NCBI GenBank assembly: GCA_964475835.1
Contig: CAYYYL010000002.1
Coordinates: 120,496 to 184,495 of the forward strand
Length of the DNA stretch: 64,000 bases
Reading direction: 5' to 3'
Origin: JABDCI01 sp964475835
GTDB taxonomy: Bacteria; Verrucomicrobiota; Verrucomicrobiia; JABWAM01
Part shown: positions 17,644 to 26,889 of the stretch, one piece after another
Numbering within the stretch: the stretch's first letter is position 1
Layout of the letters: every line of letters begins with the position of its first letter
Program-made: the position numbers and the translations under genes
Notes under the pieces: generated by a model
What the model saw: only the letters and a program-made list of their open reading frames with translations
Databases searched by the model: none
Told to the model about the DNA's origin: nothing

Positions 17644-18774
17644 TCATGTAAGCTTGGAATAGACCGATTTGATCTGTTTCGCCACGGTGCCCCACTCAAA
17701 GTCGCGTGTCACCCACTCCCGCCCGCGCAGGCCGCGGGATTTCAGTGTTTCATCGCTTTCACGAAGGATTTCATCGAGAGCCAGTCGGAGGGATGCCTCC
17801 CCTCCACGGATCCACCATCCGCAATTATGACTTTCAAGTCCCTGCCACGGACAGGCATGGGTCACCATCGCAGGGACCCCTGCAGCGAGAGATTCCAGGA
17901 CCACCTGTCCAAAGTTTTCGCTTAAGCTTGGGAGCACGAAAAGGGATGCGGCGGCGAAAGCGGCTTTTTTCATACTACCCCGAAGTTCCCCCACGAATAC
18001 GATGCTGCCCTCCAGTTCAGAGTCTGCAGCCTGGCTGCGGAGATCTCTCGCATATCGGGAGTCCACACGTCCTCCGATCACCAGAGCCCACTCTCGGTGT
18101 CGTCGATGAATTCTATTCCACGCCTTGAGCAGTTCGTGGGCGCCTTTTTTAGGATGCAAGCGTGACAAAAAAAGACAGATTCGCCTTCCTCGAAGGAACT
18201 CATGTTGCTTCAAAAAAAGCTCCGGAGAAGCTCCCACTTTCCATTCCGAGGAATGAATTCCATTGGGAATGACATAAATTTTTCCCGGAAGGTCAAGGGT
18301 TCGGATGGCATCCGCCTCCGCTTCCGATTTAGCGATCCAGGCGCTGCAGTGTCGCCAATTCCCATCCTCGATCCACCGCCGAATCCACTGTTTTCGCCGT
18401 GCATGGTGCTTCAAGGACCAAGGATCCAGATGTCCCAAGGGGGAAATGACGAGAGGCTTATCGGTCTTGCGGGCAACCCGGCCCGCGATCCAATTCGGAT
18501 AGAGCCAGCAGCCATGAGTATGAACGAGGTTCGAGTTTTTTAACTCATTCAACAGAAGTCGCTGCAACCGGCTACTGTAACAGATCCAGGGAATGGTCCT
18601 CGACACTCGAATCGTGGCAAATCGGTTGAAGACTTCTGAGGTTCTTCCCCAGTGTGTTGTATAAGCACGTAAATCCACTCCATCCTGGGCGAGGGCGTTC
18701 CAGAGGCGCGGTAAGGTGTGAAACGGTCCTCCGTCAGCTCGGTCCAGACCGGATACGACATGAAGTGCACGCAT
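17644..18774 (-). CDS. Glycosyltransferase family 4
   Basis: 376 residues, GT-B. Early part: MRALHVVSGLDRADGGPFHT, then VHTHGCWLYPNWIAG and ISPLGHLDPWSLKHHARRK, a pattern of GT4 enzymes from O-antigen and exopolysaccharide loci. The donor domain has ICLFLSRLHPKKGAHELLKA and the acidic SLSENFGQVVLESLAAGVP with the EX7E pair. Five bases separate it from the upstream GT2 gene. The sugar donor cannot be assigned. Confidence 0.9.
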   Translation of the reverse strand: MRALHVVSGLDRADGGPFHTLPRLWNALAQDGVDLRAYTTHWGRTSEVFNRFATIRVSRTIPWICYSSRLQRLLLNELKNSNLVHTHGCWLYPNWIAGRVARKTDKPLVISPLGHLDPWSLKHHARRKQWIRRWIEDGNWRHCSAWIAKSEAEADAIRTLDLPGKIYVIPNGIHSSEWKVGASPELFLKQHEFLRGRRICLFLSRLHPKKGAHELLKAWNRIHRRHREWALVIGGRVDSRYARDLRSQAADSELEGSIVFVGELRGSMKKAAFAAASLFVLPSLSENFGQVVLESLAAGVPAMVTHACPWQGLESHNCGWWIRGGEASLRLALDEILRESDETLKSRGLRGREWVTRDFEWGTVAKQIKSVYSKLT

Positions 18775-18779
18775 GGAAA

Positions 18780-19637
18780 CTACCTTTTCCCTGATTTTAA
18801 TTCGTCCAGATGAATATCAATAAGAAGCCGATACCAAAACGCCTGGAGAAAATGGAAAACAAACCCCGACTTTCCATCCAGAAAGCCAAAACGAAAAAAA
18901 TAGCGCCAACCAAAATAAAGAAAGGGACGGAGATAGAGCGGAAGGCCGTTCCAAATCTGTTTTAATCGCAAGACTCTCTGATCCGGGGTTCCAAAAAAAT
19001 CGCCCCTCCCCTTTCCTTTAACCTTCTGGAAATGCCGTTCCCAATCCTCCTGGGCTTGGCACTTGGCGTAACGCTGGTGCTTGCTGAGCCAGAAATTCAG
19101 ATCCCGCTCCTTTTGATTGTCCTCGATCATGTCGTTTTCAAGAAAACCACATTTGCCGTCGACATGAAACCTGCTGTCCACCCTCTCGGTTTCATCGCAG
19201 GATGCGCGGGAACGCCGGAAAAGTTTCAGCATTCGTTTGGGATAGTACCCTCCATGGCGGATCCAGCGGGCGCGAAAGATCTGGCGGCGGTTGAGGTAGT
19301 AGCCATCCACCGCCGGAGGGATTCGTAAAACTTTCTGAATCTCCGCCGCCAGTTCGGGGGTGAGTCTTTGATCGGCATCGAGCGCAAGAATCCACTCGGA
19401 AGTGGAAGGCAGGGTCTGCAAAGCCCAATTCCATTGCTGGGAGTGGGTTTCGAACGGGTGAACGACGACCGTGGCTCCGAAGCCGCGAGCAAGGGAAACC
19501 GTCGCGTCGGTGCTTCCGGAATCGATCACCACAACCTTTGCCGGAAGTGCCTTGACGCTCTCGAGGCAGGCCGGAAGGTTGAGTTCTTCGTCGTGGGTCA
19601 ATAACCAGACCTCGAGCATGGTGGAATCAGAAGTCAT
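18780..19637 (-). CDS. Glycosyltransferase family 2, WaaE/KdtX-like
   Basis: 285 residues, GT-A fold. Visible are LLTHDEELNLPACLESVKAL, the DXD-region WILALDADQRLTPEL and the WaaE-type RRQIFRARWIRHGGYYPKRM. The C-terminal amphipathic region FLDGKSGFVFHFLQAFWYRL is also typical. WaaE relatives add beta-glucose to LPS core heptose; here the acceptor may be the exported glycan. The start overlaps the previous gene by 11 bases. ATG 19619 (seventh codon) is an equally good start without overlap. Confidence 0.9.
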   Translation of the reverse strand: MTSDSTMLEVWLLTHDEELNLPACLESVKALPAKVVVIDSGSTDATVSLARGFGATVVVHPFETHSQQWNWALQTLPSTSEWILALDADQRLTPELAAEIQKVLRIPPAVDGYYLNRRQIFRARWIRHGGYYPKRMLKLFRRSRASCDETERVDSRFHVDGKCGFLENDMIEDNQKERDLNFWLSKHQRYAKCQAQEDWERHFQKVKGKGRGDFFGTPDQRVLRLKQIWNGLPLYLRPFLYFGWRYFFRFGFLDGKSGFVFHFLQAFWYRLLIDIHLDELKSGKR

Positions 19638-20706
19638 CGAAAAAAGCTTTCAAACGATCCTGAAAGTGCCGGGGCATGAAATCCGCCTGAACACGTGCGC
19701 GTCCCGCCTCCCCATATCTCCGCCTCAGCTCCGGGTTATCCAACAAGTTCTCCATGGCCTTGGCCGCAGCGACACTGTCCCTGGATGGGACCAGAACCCC
19801 TGTTTTTCCATCCACGACGACTTCGGAAGAGGCATCCACCCGGGTTGCAATCACGGGCTTACTATGGAACATCGCCTCCAGAAAAACGATCCCAAACCCC
19901 TCTCCTTCGCTTAACAGAACGAACAATTCGGATTGTGCATAGAATTTCACAAGTTCCTCGTCGGTCACATGCCCGGTAAACGTAACGGCATTTTCCAAAC
20001 CCAATTCGGCTGTCATCGCAAGATTTTTTTTTAGTGCCGGTCCGGTTCCCACGCAAACCAGGTGGAGGCCTGGTCTCGTTGAATGAATTCGTTGAAATGC
20101 TTTCAGAAGCGTGTCGACCCCTTTGTAGTCTTCATCCTGGCGGCAGACCGTGAGGATGTAGGGATTTTTACGAAGGGGAAGAGGCATTGTTTCGGTTAGT
20201 CGGAGAAACTCGTTGCTGATGGCCAGGGGGAGGATTTCGGATGTCCGATTTTGAAAAGCTGGATGTCGTTGATGAAAGCGTTTCAAAGTGTGATGGCTGT
20301 TGGCACCGATTTTTCGTGCTTGAGACAGCCCCCACCTCTCCATGAAGGAGAGATTTTCCCAGGCTTCCATCCCGTGAAGAAAGATGGCCAAGGGCACCTG
20401 CAATCGCATGGCAAGCAATGCGGCAACCGGTACGAGGTGCAAATGCCAGCACGACACGCTCGATACGTTTTCCGGCAAACGTCCGAAACAAGCGCTGAGG
20501 AACATTCTTGTATATTTTCGTTCAAATCCCCGCATCACCAGGAAGGGAGGTAGATGGTGGCAGGTTTCATCGTTGGATGACCAGATAACAGCCGGAACTC
20601 CATGGGCCATGGTTGCCTCCAGGATCTGTCGGGAAACTCGTTGCACGCCCCCGACCTGACCGTTTAAGCCTTCACTGATCACCATCAGGCGAGAATTCGA
20701 TTTCAA
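19627..20706 (-). CDS. Glycosyltransferase family 4
   Basis: 359 residues, GT-B. It begins MKSNSRLMVISEGLNGQVGG. The donor-binding half has ILTVCRQDEDYKGVDTLLKA, FTGHVTDEELVKFYAQSELF and the EX7E segment EGEGFGIVFLEAMFHSKPVI. It overlaps the downstream polymerase stop by four bases (20703-20706, ATGA), implying translational coupling. No Shine-Dalgarno is seen. The donor and linkage are unknown. Confidence 0.9.
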   Translation of the reverse strand: MKSNSRLMVISEGLNGQVGGVQRVSRQILEATMAHGVPAVIWSSNDETCHHLPPFLVMRGFERKYTRMFLSACFGRLPENVSSVSCWHLHLVPVAALLAMRLQVPLAIFLHGMEAWENLSFMERWGLSQARKIGANSHHTLKRFHQRHPAFQNRTSEILPLAISNEFLRLTETMPLPLRKNPYILTVCRQDEDYKGVDTLLKAFQRIHSTRPGLHLVCVGTGPALKKNLAMTAELGLENAVTFTGHVTDEELVKFYAQSELFVLLSEGEGFGIVFLEAMFHSKPVIATRVDASSEVVVDGKTGVLVPSRDSVAAAKAMENLLDNPELRRRYGEAGRARVQADFMPRHFQDRLKAFFDDF

Positions 20707-22142
20707 GGGGAGGCTGTCTGTGGATGAAAATGTGATTGGGCCATGCGGTTCCGTCGATGACTACGGTGAAACCACCAACGTAGGACCGCCCAGAGGAAAA
20801 TCATACGCAGCATCCCGCCTAGGATATCAGAAACATTGGTTTCCGGGCGGATCATCTGGGAAAACGCAAAAATCGACATGATGGAACCCAGGGGTTGGAC
20901 ACGATCGTGGCAACCGAATCGTAAAAGGTTTCCCCCCATCCAGCCGAGAAGAAACATCCCGGTCAAAACACCCGTTCCGCCTGCATTGATATAAAATTCG
21001 CTGATGGCGCCAACGCCAACACTTGTTCCCTGGGGGATGATCATGTCGGCATATTTTTCGGCAAGGTCGCTCGATCCCCCCGTGATGGGTTTGTCCGGCC
21101 AAAGGATTCGGGGGATCAGACCTGCAACCAGGGCGTCCCCTATGGTTTTCCCATGGGCAAAATCGCGTTGAATCTCCATGTGACGTTTGACCGAAAGCCA
21201 GATTTCAAAGGTGCAAACCCGTGAGGCCAGCTGGGTCAATCCCTTCTCATAGGCCTGCCAATCCCCATGCAGAATGACACGTTGAAAATTATCCAGAATC
21301 ACGTCTTTTAAGGCACGCTCACGATATCGTCCATCGGATGCCAGCCTCTGGCGAAAATCACTTTTGGTGTCCTGCATCAGGGGTCCCAGAAAAAAACTCC
21401 CTGCCAGCAACGCCAGCAGAATGGCTTTGGAACGATGGGCGTATTGAAGAAGGAAGATGAAAAGGATCAGCAGGGTACCCCCAAAAATGCCCCCAAGGAC
21501 GGAACGCACACTCCAAAACAGCAAGGCAAGCACCCAGAGAGCGAATTTCCAAGTTCGCGTCCAACGCAGATCGTCCCTTTTTTGAAGGGCAAGGAAGGTG
21601 AAAAGTCCCACCGGGGCACAACAACTCAGGACAAAACTAAGGGCAAAGAAAGAAACGGAAACGTGTGGGAGCACATATTCCATCACAATCATGCCCACCG
21701 CATACAAAAGAAGGGTGTCGGTCTCCACCAGTTGGATAGGGTGTCTGGCTTTTCGGTCAACGGGCAGGCGACGACGAAAGGCTATCACCATTCCGACCAA
21801 AAAGCTGGCCATGCCCATCCATGCGATCCACATGGCCGAATCCAGGGTGGGATTATGAACCAAATCGTAGGATTCCGTAGCATCGCTCAAGTAGAGGGTT
21901 GTCACCGGATAAGCAAGCAGGGCCAGAAAAATCGGGGCTTCCATGACTCCCACCAAATGGACTGGAAGCCCTCTCCTTGCCAGTAGGGTGAGGACTCCCA
22001 GAACCGTCCACGCAATCGCCCACGTCGAAGGGGAATAAACAGCCTGTACTCCGGCTGCAGCGAGCAGAATCCAAAGAAGGATGGAGAAAAAATCCAGACG
22101 GGGTTCGCCGCCGGTCCCTCGATGTTTTCCCGATGGCACCAT
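20703..22142 (-). CDS. O-antigen polymerase-like (Wzy-type) membrane protein
   Basis: 479 residues with 11 to 12 hydrophobic segments and a large periplasmic loop containing ILDNFQRVILHGDWQAYEKG and GLIPRILWPDKPITGGSSDL. This loop, with R-x-(F/L)-WPDKP and LAEKYADMI, resembles oligosaccharide repeat-unit polymerases. It would be the second polymerase-like gene of the cluster, besides the Wzy_C/TPR protein. Primary sequence conservation in Wzy proteins is low, so the call rests on topology, loop motif and location. Confidence 0.75.
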   Translation of the reverse strand: MVPSGKHRGTGGEPRLDFFSILLWILLAAAGVQAVYSPSTWAIAWTVLGVLTLLARRGLPVHLVGVMEAPIFLALLAYPVTTLYLSDATESYDLVHNPTLDSAMWIAWMGMASFLVGMVIAFRRRLPVDRKARHPIQLVETDTLLLYAVGMIVMEYVLPHVSVSFFALSFVLSCCAPVGLFTFLALQKRDDLRWTRTWKFALWVLALLFWSVRSVLGGIFGGTLLILFIFLLQYAHRSKAILLALLAGSFFLGPLMQDTKSDFRQRLASDGRYRERALKDVILDNFQRVILHGDWQAYEKGLTQLASRVCTFEIWLSVKRHMEIQRDFAHGKTIGDALVAGLIPRILWPDKPITGGSSDLAEKYADMIIPQGTSVGVGAISEFYINAGGTGVLTGMFLLGWMGGNLLRFGCHDRVQPLGSIMSIFAFSQMIRPETNVSDILGGMLRMIFLWAVLRWWFHRSHRRNRMAQSHFHPQTASP

Positions 22143-22181
22143 GTTTCTTTTTTTGAGTGATTTCGCAATCTCTGACGGCTT

Positions 22182-23321
22182 TTATCCTTTGCAAATTTGC
22201 ACTCCACGGAGGATGCCTTGGGCAGCGCTCTCTGGTGAGTGACGCTGGACCTGCTCGCGCGCGGCCTCGGATTCGCAATGCAGGCGCAGTTCCCCGCTTG
22301 CAAGGGCTTCGATCCGGTCGGCGAGCCGGGGAATTTTTCCGCATGGATAAATCAGCCCGTTCACTCCTTGAAGGAGGATGTCCGCCGTGCAGCCGGCCTT
22401 GTCGGATACGATGCACGGGACCCCACACGCCAGAGCCTCATTGATTACCAGCCCCCAGGTCTCGCTCCGTGACGGGAGTACCAGACAATCTGAAACAGCA
22501 TAAGCCTTTGGCATGTCCGATTGATTTAGAAAACCGGTAAATGTGGCGCGAATTCGATGTTCCAAAGCCAGTTTCGCCCATTCATCCCGCATTGCCCCGT
22601 CCCCCACAAGGAGGGCATGGATATCAAGGTCCGGACGTTTATCGTGGATAAGCTTCAAGGCGCGGATCAAATCCCCTGCCCTTTTCAAAGCGAGCATCTT
22701 CCCCGCAAACATGACGACAAAATGCTTGGGTGCGATTCCCCAATGTTGACGCAGCTCCCGGCGCTGGGTTCTCCAATGGGTGACCTGTTCGGCAATGCGG
22801 GCGTTGTCTACACAATGAGGCGCCATCACAATACGATGGCCGGGCACGCCGTATCGGCGATAATACTGGGCATTCCATGTGCCGACGGCGAGACAGACTG
22901 AGAAACGAGAGAGAAAATTTCGATAGATGGGGCCCCGCAGCCAGCGCAACCAGGGAATCCTGCTCGAATGGAGATGGGAATCCCCACGTACCATCAAGGG
23001 AACGCCGGTCTTTCCCGCTTCCCGAATGATCCTGCGATAGAAACGGGAATGCCAGCCATGCACCATGACCGATTTCCAATGGTGGTTTTGCATTCCGTGT
23101 ACCAATTCCCGGAATCCTTCAGGCCCCACGGTATATTCGTATCCGGACAGCAGATCGATATCCCATTGAAACGGGACATTAAATCCCTTCCCCTGTTCCG
23201 CATCGCTGGGAAACCGATGATAAAAGACTTTCAGGGACACCTTTCCAGACGCTGCCAGCGCGCGGTAGATCGGCACGTAGTACTGGATCGGGTGCGTGGC
23301 AACAATGGCAAGGGAACTCAC
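22182..23321 (-). CDS. Glycosyltransferase family 4
   Basis: 379 residues, GT-B. N-terminal features: LAIVATHPIQYYVPIYRALA, MVHGWHSRFYRRIIREAGK and PLMVRGDSHLHSSR. The C-terminal half has VMFAGKMLALKRAGDLIRAL, LLVGDGAMRDEWAK and the acidic SRSETWGLVINEALACGVP (EX7E). The HPIQY opening is common in GT4 enzymes of capsule loci. It overlaps the upstream gene by four bases (23318-23321). Confidence 0.9.
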   Translation of the reverse strand: MSSLAIVATHPIQYYVPIYRALAASGKVSLKVFYHRFPSDAEQGKGFNVPFQWDIDLLSGYEYTVGPEGFRELVHGMQNHHWKSVMVHGWHSRFYRRIIREAGKTGVPLMVRGDSHLHSSRIPWLRWLRGPIYRNFLSRFSVCLAVGTWNAQYYRRYGVPGHRIVMAPHCVDNARIAEQVTHWRTQRRELRQHWGIAPKHFVVMFAGKMLALKRAGDLIRALKLIHDKRPDLDIHALLVGDGAMRDEWAKLALEHRIRATFTGFLNQSDMPKAYAVSDCLVLPSRSETWGLVINEALACGVPCIVSDKAGCTADILLQGVNGLIYPCGKIPRLADRIEALASGELRLHCESEAAREQVQRHSPESAAQGILRGVQICKG

Positions 23322-24619
23322 AAGAGCACCTCCCCAGCATGAAAGTGGAACACCCGATTATAAAACGAGAGGAGTTCGGTCACCATGGAATTCATGAAAT
23401 AAGGCTGAAGTGGCTCCAAGTGAAGGTCAAATTTTGTTGTCGGCCAAGCCAGAAGCGCGGCCCGACACTTGCGGGTCAACTCCATTTCATCAGGATCATG
23501 GTTGAGCTCCACCGCCATCCCCGCCCCCGTTGAGCTTAACAATTCAAGAGCTTCACTCCGGTGGTGGAGCAAGGCAAAGACAGGACGCTTGGAAAGAATC
23601 GCCTGAAAGATTTTAGAGGGCGAATAGTGGGCTTCGGTCGATCCCACCACCATCACTCCATCGGATGATTTTAGAGTTGAAAGCACCTCAAGATAGGGGT
23701 GCCTTTCTGGAAATTCGGCCACCCAGCGCTCCGCACCTACCTCCCGGGCGAGGTTGGAAATTTTTCCGATCCCTTCTCCCGCTTCACGCCCCGTTCCCAG
23801 TGCTATCAACCGGGCGGGACGATGTCGGAACTCGTTTTGATTCAAATCCGCGATGGCTCTCAATAGAGCTCGCATGGGGATGCGTGCTTTGGGAAGAAGA
23901 GCGCCGGCATAGACCCAGCGAAGGCAGGAAGTCTGGTCCTCAAAGGCTCCCGGATTCGGAGGGACCTCGGCGGCAAGTTCAAAGTCCCGGAGGGACATCC
24001 CGTACTGCAAAGCACACGTGGGGATGTCTTTGAGAGCAGGATTTCTCTGGATTACACCCTCAAAGTAACCCCGAGTGATTCCCATGATTCCTGAGGCATT
24101 TCTGACGGCCAGGGGTTCAAGAAGACGTCCGAGCCCAACGGAGACCCCCTCTTTCGAAAAAACGGGATAAATCTGCGGGCTCTCCGGAACCCAGGGGTCG
24201 ATGTAGTCAAGTACATAGGGAACCCTTCCTTTTTTCCAAACAGCCGGCCCCAAAAGGGCTTGATAATTGGAGGGAATCGTCAGATGCAAGAGATCCATTT
24301 CCCGGGAAAGCGTGGCACGGTTTAACGCCTGGAGAAGCCAGGGAAAGGCACGAATTCCAAGATCACCCACTCCAAATCCTCGACTCCATCCTGGGGACAG
24401 GGCGGAAACCCGAATGACACGAACCCCGGTCTCCACAAGCCGCTCGAGATCGGAATCCAGAGGCTCTTCGTAATATTTCGGATCCACGGACAGGACAGTG
24501 ACATCCCAACCTGCATGGGCGAGTCCATTGGCGAGCAGTCGGGCACGATGGACGGATGCCAGATTGGATGGCGGAAAATGCGCGGCAACGATCCATACCC
24601 GCTGCTGCCTTGAAATCAT
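23318..24619 (-). CDS. Glycosyltransferase, GT4-like
   Basis: 433 residues. The N-terminal domain has VWIVAAHFPPSNLASVHRAR and the DYIDPWVPESPQ loop. The C-terminal domain has LRWVYAGALLPKARIPMRAL, LIALGTGREAGEGIG and SDGVMVVGSTEAHYSPSKIF. The EX7E pair is replaced by a looser pattern, as in GT4 relatives near WbuB. The ATG at 24619 precedes the conserved start; a longer frame would run 33 residues into the upstream gene. Confidence 0.82.
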   Translation of the reverse strand: MISRQQRVWIVAAHFPPSNLASVHRARLLANGLAHAGWDVTVLSVDPKYYEEPLDSDLERLVETGVRVIRVSALSPGWSRGFGVGDLGIRAFPWLLQALNRATLSREMDLLHLTIPSNYQALLGPAVWKKGRVPYVLDYIDPWVPESPQIYPVFSKEGVSVGLGRLLEPLAVRNASGIMGITRGYFEGVIQRNPALKDIPTCALQYGMSLRDFELAAEVPPNPGAFEDQTSCLRWVYAGALLPKARIPMRALLRAIADLNQNEFRHRPARLIALGTGREAGEGIGKISNLAREVGAERWVAEFPERHPYLEVLSTLKSSDGVMVVGSTEAHYSPSKIFQAILSKRPVFALLHHRSEALELLSSTGAGMAVELNHDPDEMELTRKCRAALLAWPTTKFDLHLEPLQPYFMNSMVTELLSFYNRVFHFHAGEVLL

Positions 24620-24624
24620 CCCCT

Positions 24625-25662
24625 CTACCCTACCTGCGAGAGCATACTTTTGTACAGACGCACATACTGATCGGCGATGACACGGGAGGAAAATCGTTTT
24701 TCCACCTGCTCGCGGCAAGCGGCACGGTCCAGTTGTTTCATCTGACGAATGCCTTCCAGCAAACCATCCGCGTCTGATGCGATCCAGCCTGTAACTCCGT
24801 GTTGAACTACTTCAGATACCGCCCCCCTTCCAAAACCAATGACAGGCGTTCCACATGCCATGGCTTCAACCATCACCATTCCAAAGGGCTCATCCCATTC
24901 GATGGGAAAAAGAAGCGCTGCCGCCCTGCCGAGCAACTCGCTCTTTCCTACATCATCCAACTCACCCACAAATTGAATCCGATCGCCATCGATGTGGGGT
25001 TCGATCTCGTGGTGAAAATAACGTTTCGAGATTTCACCGACTGGAATTGAGCCTGCGAGAAGAAGTTTTCGATCCAGTGACCGGGCCAGGGAAATGGCAT
25101 GATGCGCCCCCTTCTCCGGATCAAACCGTCCCAGGAAAACGAGAGGAGCATCCCCGGAAACTTCCGGTACAAATCGATATTTTTCGAGACAGACACCGTT
25201 GTGAATCGTTTCCCAACGCTCCGCCCCATAACGGGCGGAATTTACCAGAGCCTGACTGCAACCCGTGAAACTGATGGTTCGTCCAGCCAGGCGGGATCCC
25301 CAGCGCACATTTCGTTGGGTAACGTGACGCTGGTAGGTTTGAATTTTGGGCACCATGGAGGGCAGGACTGGAAGGAGATAGGCCAGGCGTGCAAACCCAT
25401 GCACTAGATCGTAAGGACCCTCGGTGCGATAAATTTCATCCACATGGATCATGTTACGAACCAGATCCACGGAATTTTGAGATCGTCGTCCTGGCCAAGG
25501 CCGAAGATCCGCGGGCGTTAGGGAGTCGGGGTGCGCGAGCAGGGTCACGAGATGTCCCTGTTGAATCAACTGTCCTACGAGCAGATCGACCACGCGTTCG
25601 ATGCCCCCATAGAATCTTGGGGGAACGGGGATTTCGGGATCAACCGTAATGAGAATCTTCAT
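24625..25662 (-). CDS. Glycosyltransferase family 4
   Basis: 345 residues, GT-B, of the group opening with VDPEIPVPPRFYGGIERVVD. The middle has LVHGFARLAYLLPVLPSMVP and NGVCLEKYRFVPE. The donor site has PLVFLGRFDPEKGAHHAISL and PIEWDEPFGMVMVEAMACGTP (EX7E with Glu in EPFG). This subgroup covers many poorly characterised exopolysaccharide transferases. It overlaps the gene upstream by four bases (25659-25662). Confidence 0.9.
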   Translation of the reverse strand: MKILITVDPEIPVPPRFYGGIERVVDLLVGQLIQQGHLVTLLAHPDSLTPADLRPWPGRRSQNSVDLVRNMIHVDEIYRTEGPYDLVHGFARLAYLLPVLPSMVPKIQTYQRHVTQRNVRWGSRLAGRTISFTGCSQALVNSARYGAERWETIHNGVCLEKYRFVPEVSGDAPLVFLGRFDPEKGAHHAISLARSLDRKLLLAGSIPVGEISKRYFHHEIEPHIDGDRIQFVGELDDVGKSELLGRAAALLFPIEWDEPFGMVMVEAMACGTPVIGFGRGAVSEVVQHGVTGWIASDADGLLEGIRQMKQLDRAACREQVEKRFSSRVIADQYVRLYKSMLSQVG

Positions 25663-26882
25663 CGGGCCACGGCCTTTTGAACCGTTTCCAGGAAACGGAT
25701 TTTCTCCCGCTTCCAGGAGAGGGCTTCCAATGCGTAATGACGCGATCTTTCCCGTGCCACCCGCAGGGCATGGCGGTCATCGATCCATTTTTGAAGACCG
25801 GTTGCCAGGGCCGGGGCATTTCCGGGGGGATACAAAAAGCCGATTCCAGGCGCCTGATCCATCAACCAGGTTTGTCCACAGGTGGCGCTCGCAGCAATGG
25901 CAAGTCCTGCAGCTGGGTAGAGCAACATTTTGTTGCTCACACAAAGATCGCTATTCAACGTCAGGGCGGGTTCCAACGCCAACCCCACTTCATAATGGGC
26001 CGCCTCGGTGATCAGCCTGTCCGGAGGACACCAGGGCCGAAAATGAATCCGCCCTTCCAATCCCGCAGCACGGATTTTTTTTCGCAGAAGTCGTCCAAAC
26101 TCCGACAGCAGATATCCCTGAAGGGTAAGTTCGAACTCACCTCTCAAATAGGTACACGCTTCAATGGCATCCTCAATTCCCCTCGATGGGCCGATCGTTT
26201 GGGAAAACCAATACATTGCGAGGCGGCCCGTATTGGAGGTGTGCCACCCCCGGGTGGCATCGAACGCGTTAAGAACTGGTTGGACGTTCACGGAACCGAA
26301 ACGCCGGCTCACCTCCTGGGCGATGGGCGGCGAAGCGGTGGTGACATATCGGGCGTACGGGAGGGCCTGCTTTAACAGTTCGGTTGCCAGACGGGATTCC
26401 ATGGATTTCTCTCCTCCCGGATTTTCTCCCGGATGATAGTCCTCAAGATCGATTCCGAACGGAATATTCCAAAGACGATGCACCACGTAGGCGACTGCTA
26501 TTCCCGGAAGGGTGTGGCCAATGAGGCAGTCTGGACGACTATTGCGGATCCAGGGCAGGCACAGGTCCACCCAGGGGGCAAACGCCTTGACCAGGACATC
26601 GGGTCGCAAATCCCCGTCCAGCACGCGTGCAGCGTTTTGACGCCGAAGATTTCGCATCTTCAATCGTTGGATCCACGAGAAGTTGTGAGCCTCCACGGCT
26701 CTGGCACTCCATGGTTTTTGGCGCAACAATTCCTTGTCGAGCATAGACTGCCACATGAGGGTCTGATGCGTGATGACCGTTATTTCAAAACCCGAATCCT
26801 GGAGACTGTCCGCCTCCTTGACCACCCGAGGACTGGCGACAAGAGGTCCGCCAGTGACCAGACAAATTCGTGACGGCTTCAT
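25659..26882 (-). CDS. Glycosyltransferase, GT4-like
   Basis: 407 residues. The start MKPSRICLVTGGPLVASPRV is typical of GT4 enzymes with a PRV acceptor loop. The middle has IPFGIDLEDYHPGE and ARYVTTASPPIAQEVSRRFG. The C-terminal half has GRIHFRPWCPPDRLITEAAH and the family SNKMLLYPAAGLAIAAS segment, in which the second EX7E glutamate is missing. ATG 26882 is 7 bases after the upstream stop. Upstream in-frame starts would overlap that gene by up to 209 bases. Confidence 0.82.
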   Translation of the reverse strand: MKPSRICLVTGGPLVASPRVVKEADSLQDSGFEITVITHQTLMWQSMLDKELLRQKPWSARAVEAHNFSWIQRLKMRNLRRQNAARVLDGDLRPDVLVKAFAPWVDLCLPWIRNSRPDCLIGHTLPGIAVAYVVHRLWNIPFGIDLEDYHPGENPGGEKSMESRLATELLKQALPYARYVTTASPPIAQEVSRRFGSVNVQPVLNAFDATRGWHTSNTGRLAMYWFSQTIGPSRGIEDAIEACTYLRGEFELTLQGYLLSEFGRLLRKKIRAAGLEGRIHFRPWCPPDRLITEAAHYEVGLALEPALTLNSDLCVSNKMLLYPAAGLAIAASATCGQTWLMDQAPGIGFLYPPGNAPALATGLQKWIDDRHALRVARERSRHYALEALSWKREKIRFLETVQKAVAR

Positions 26883-26889
26883 GTTTGCG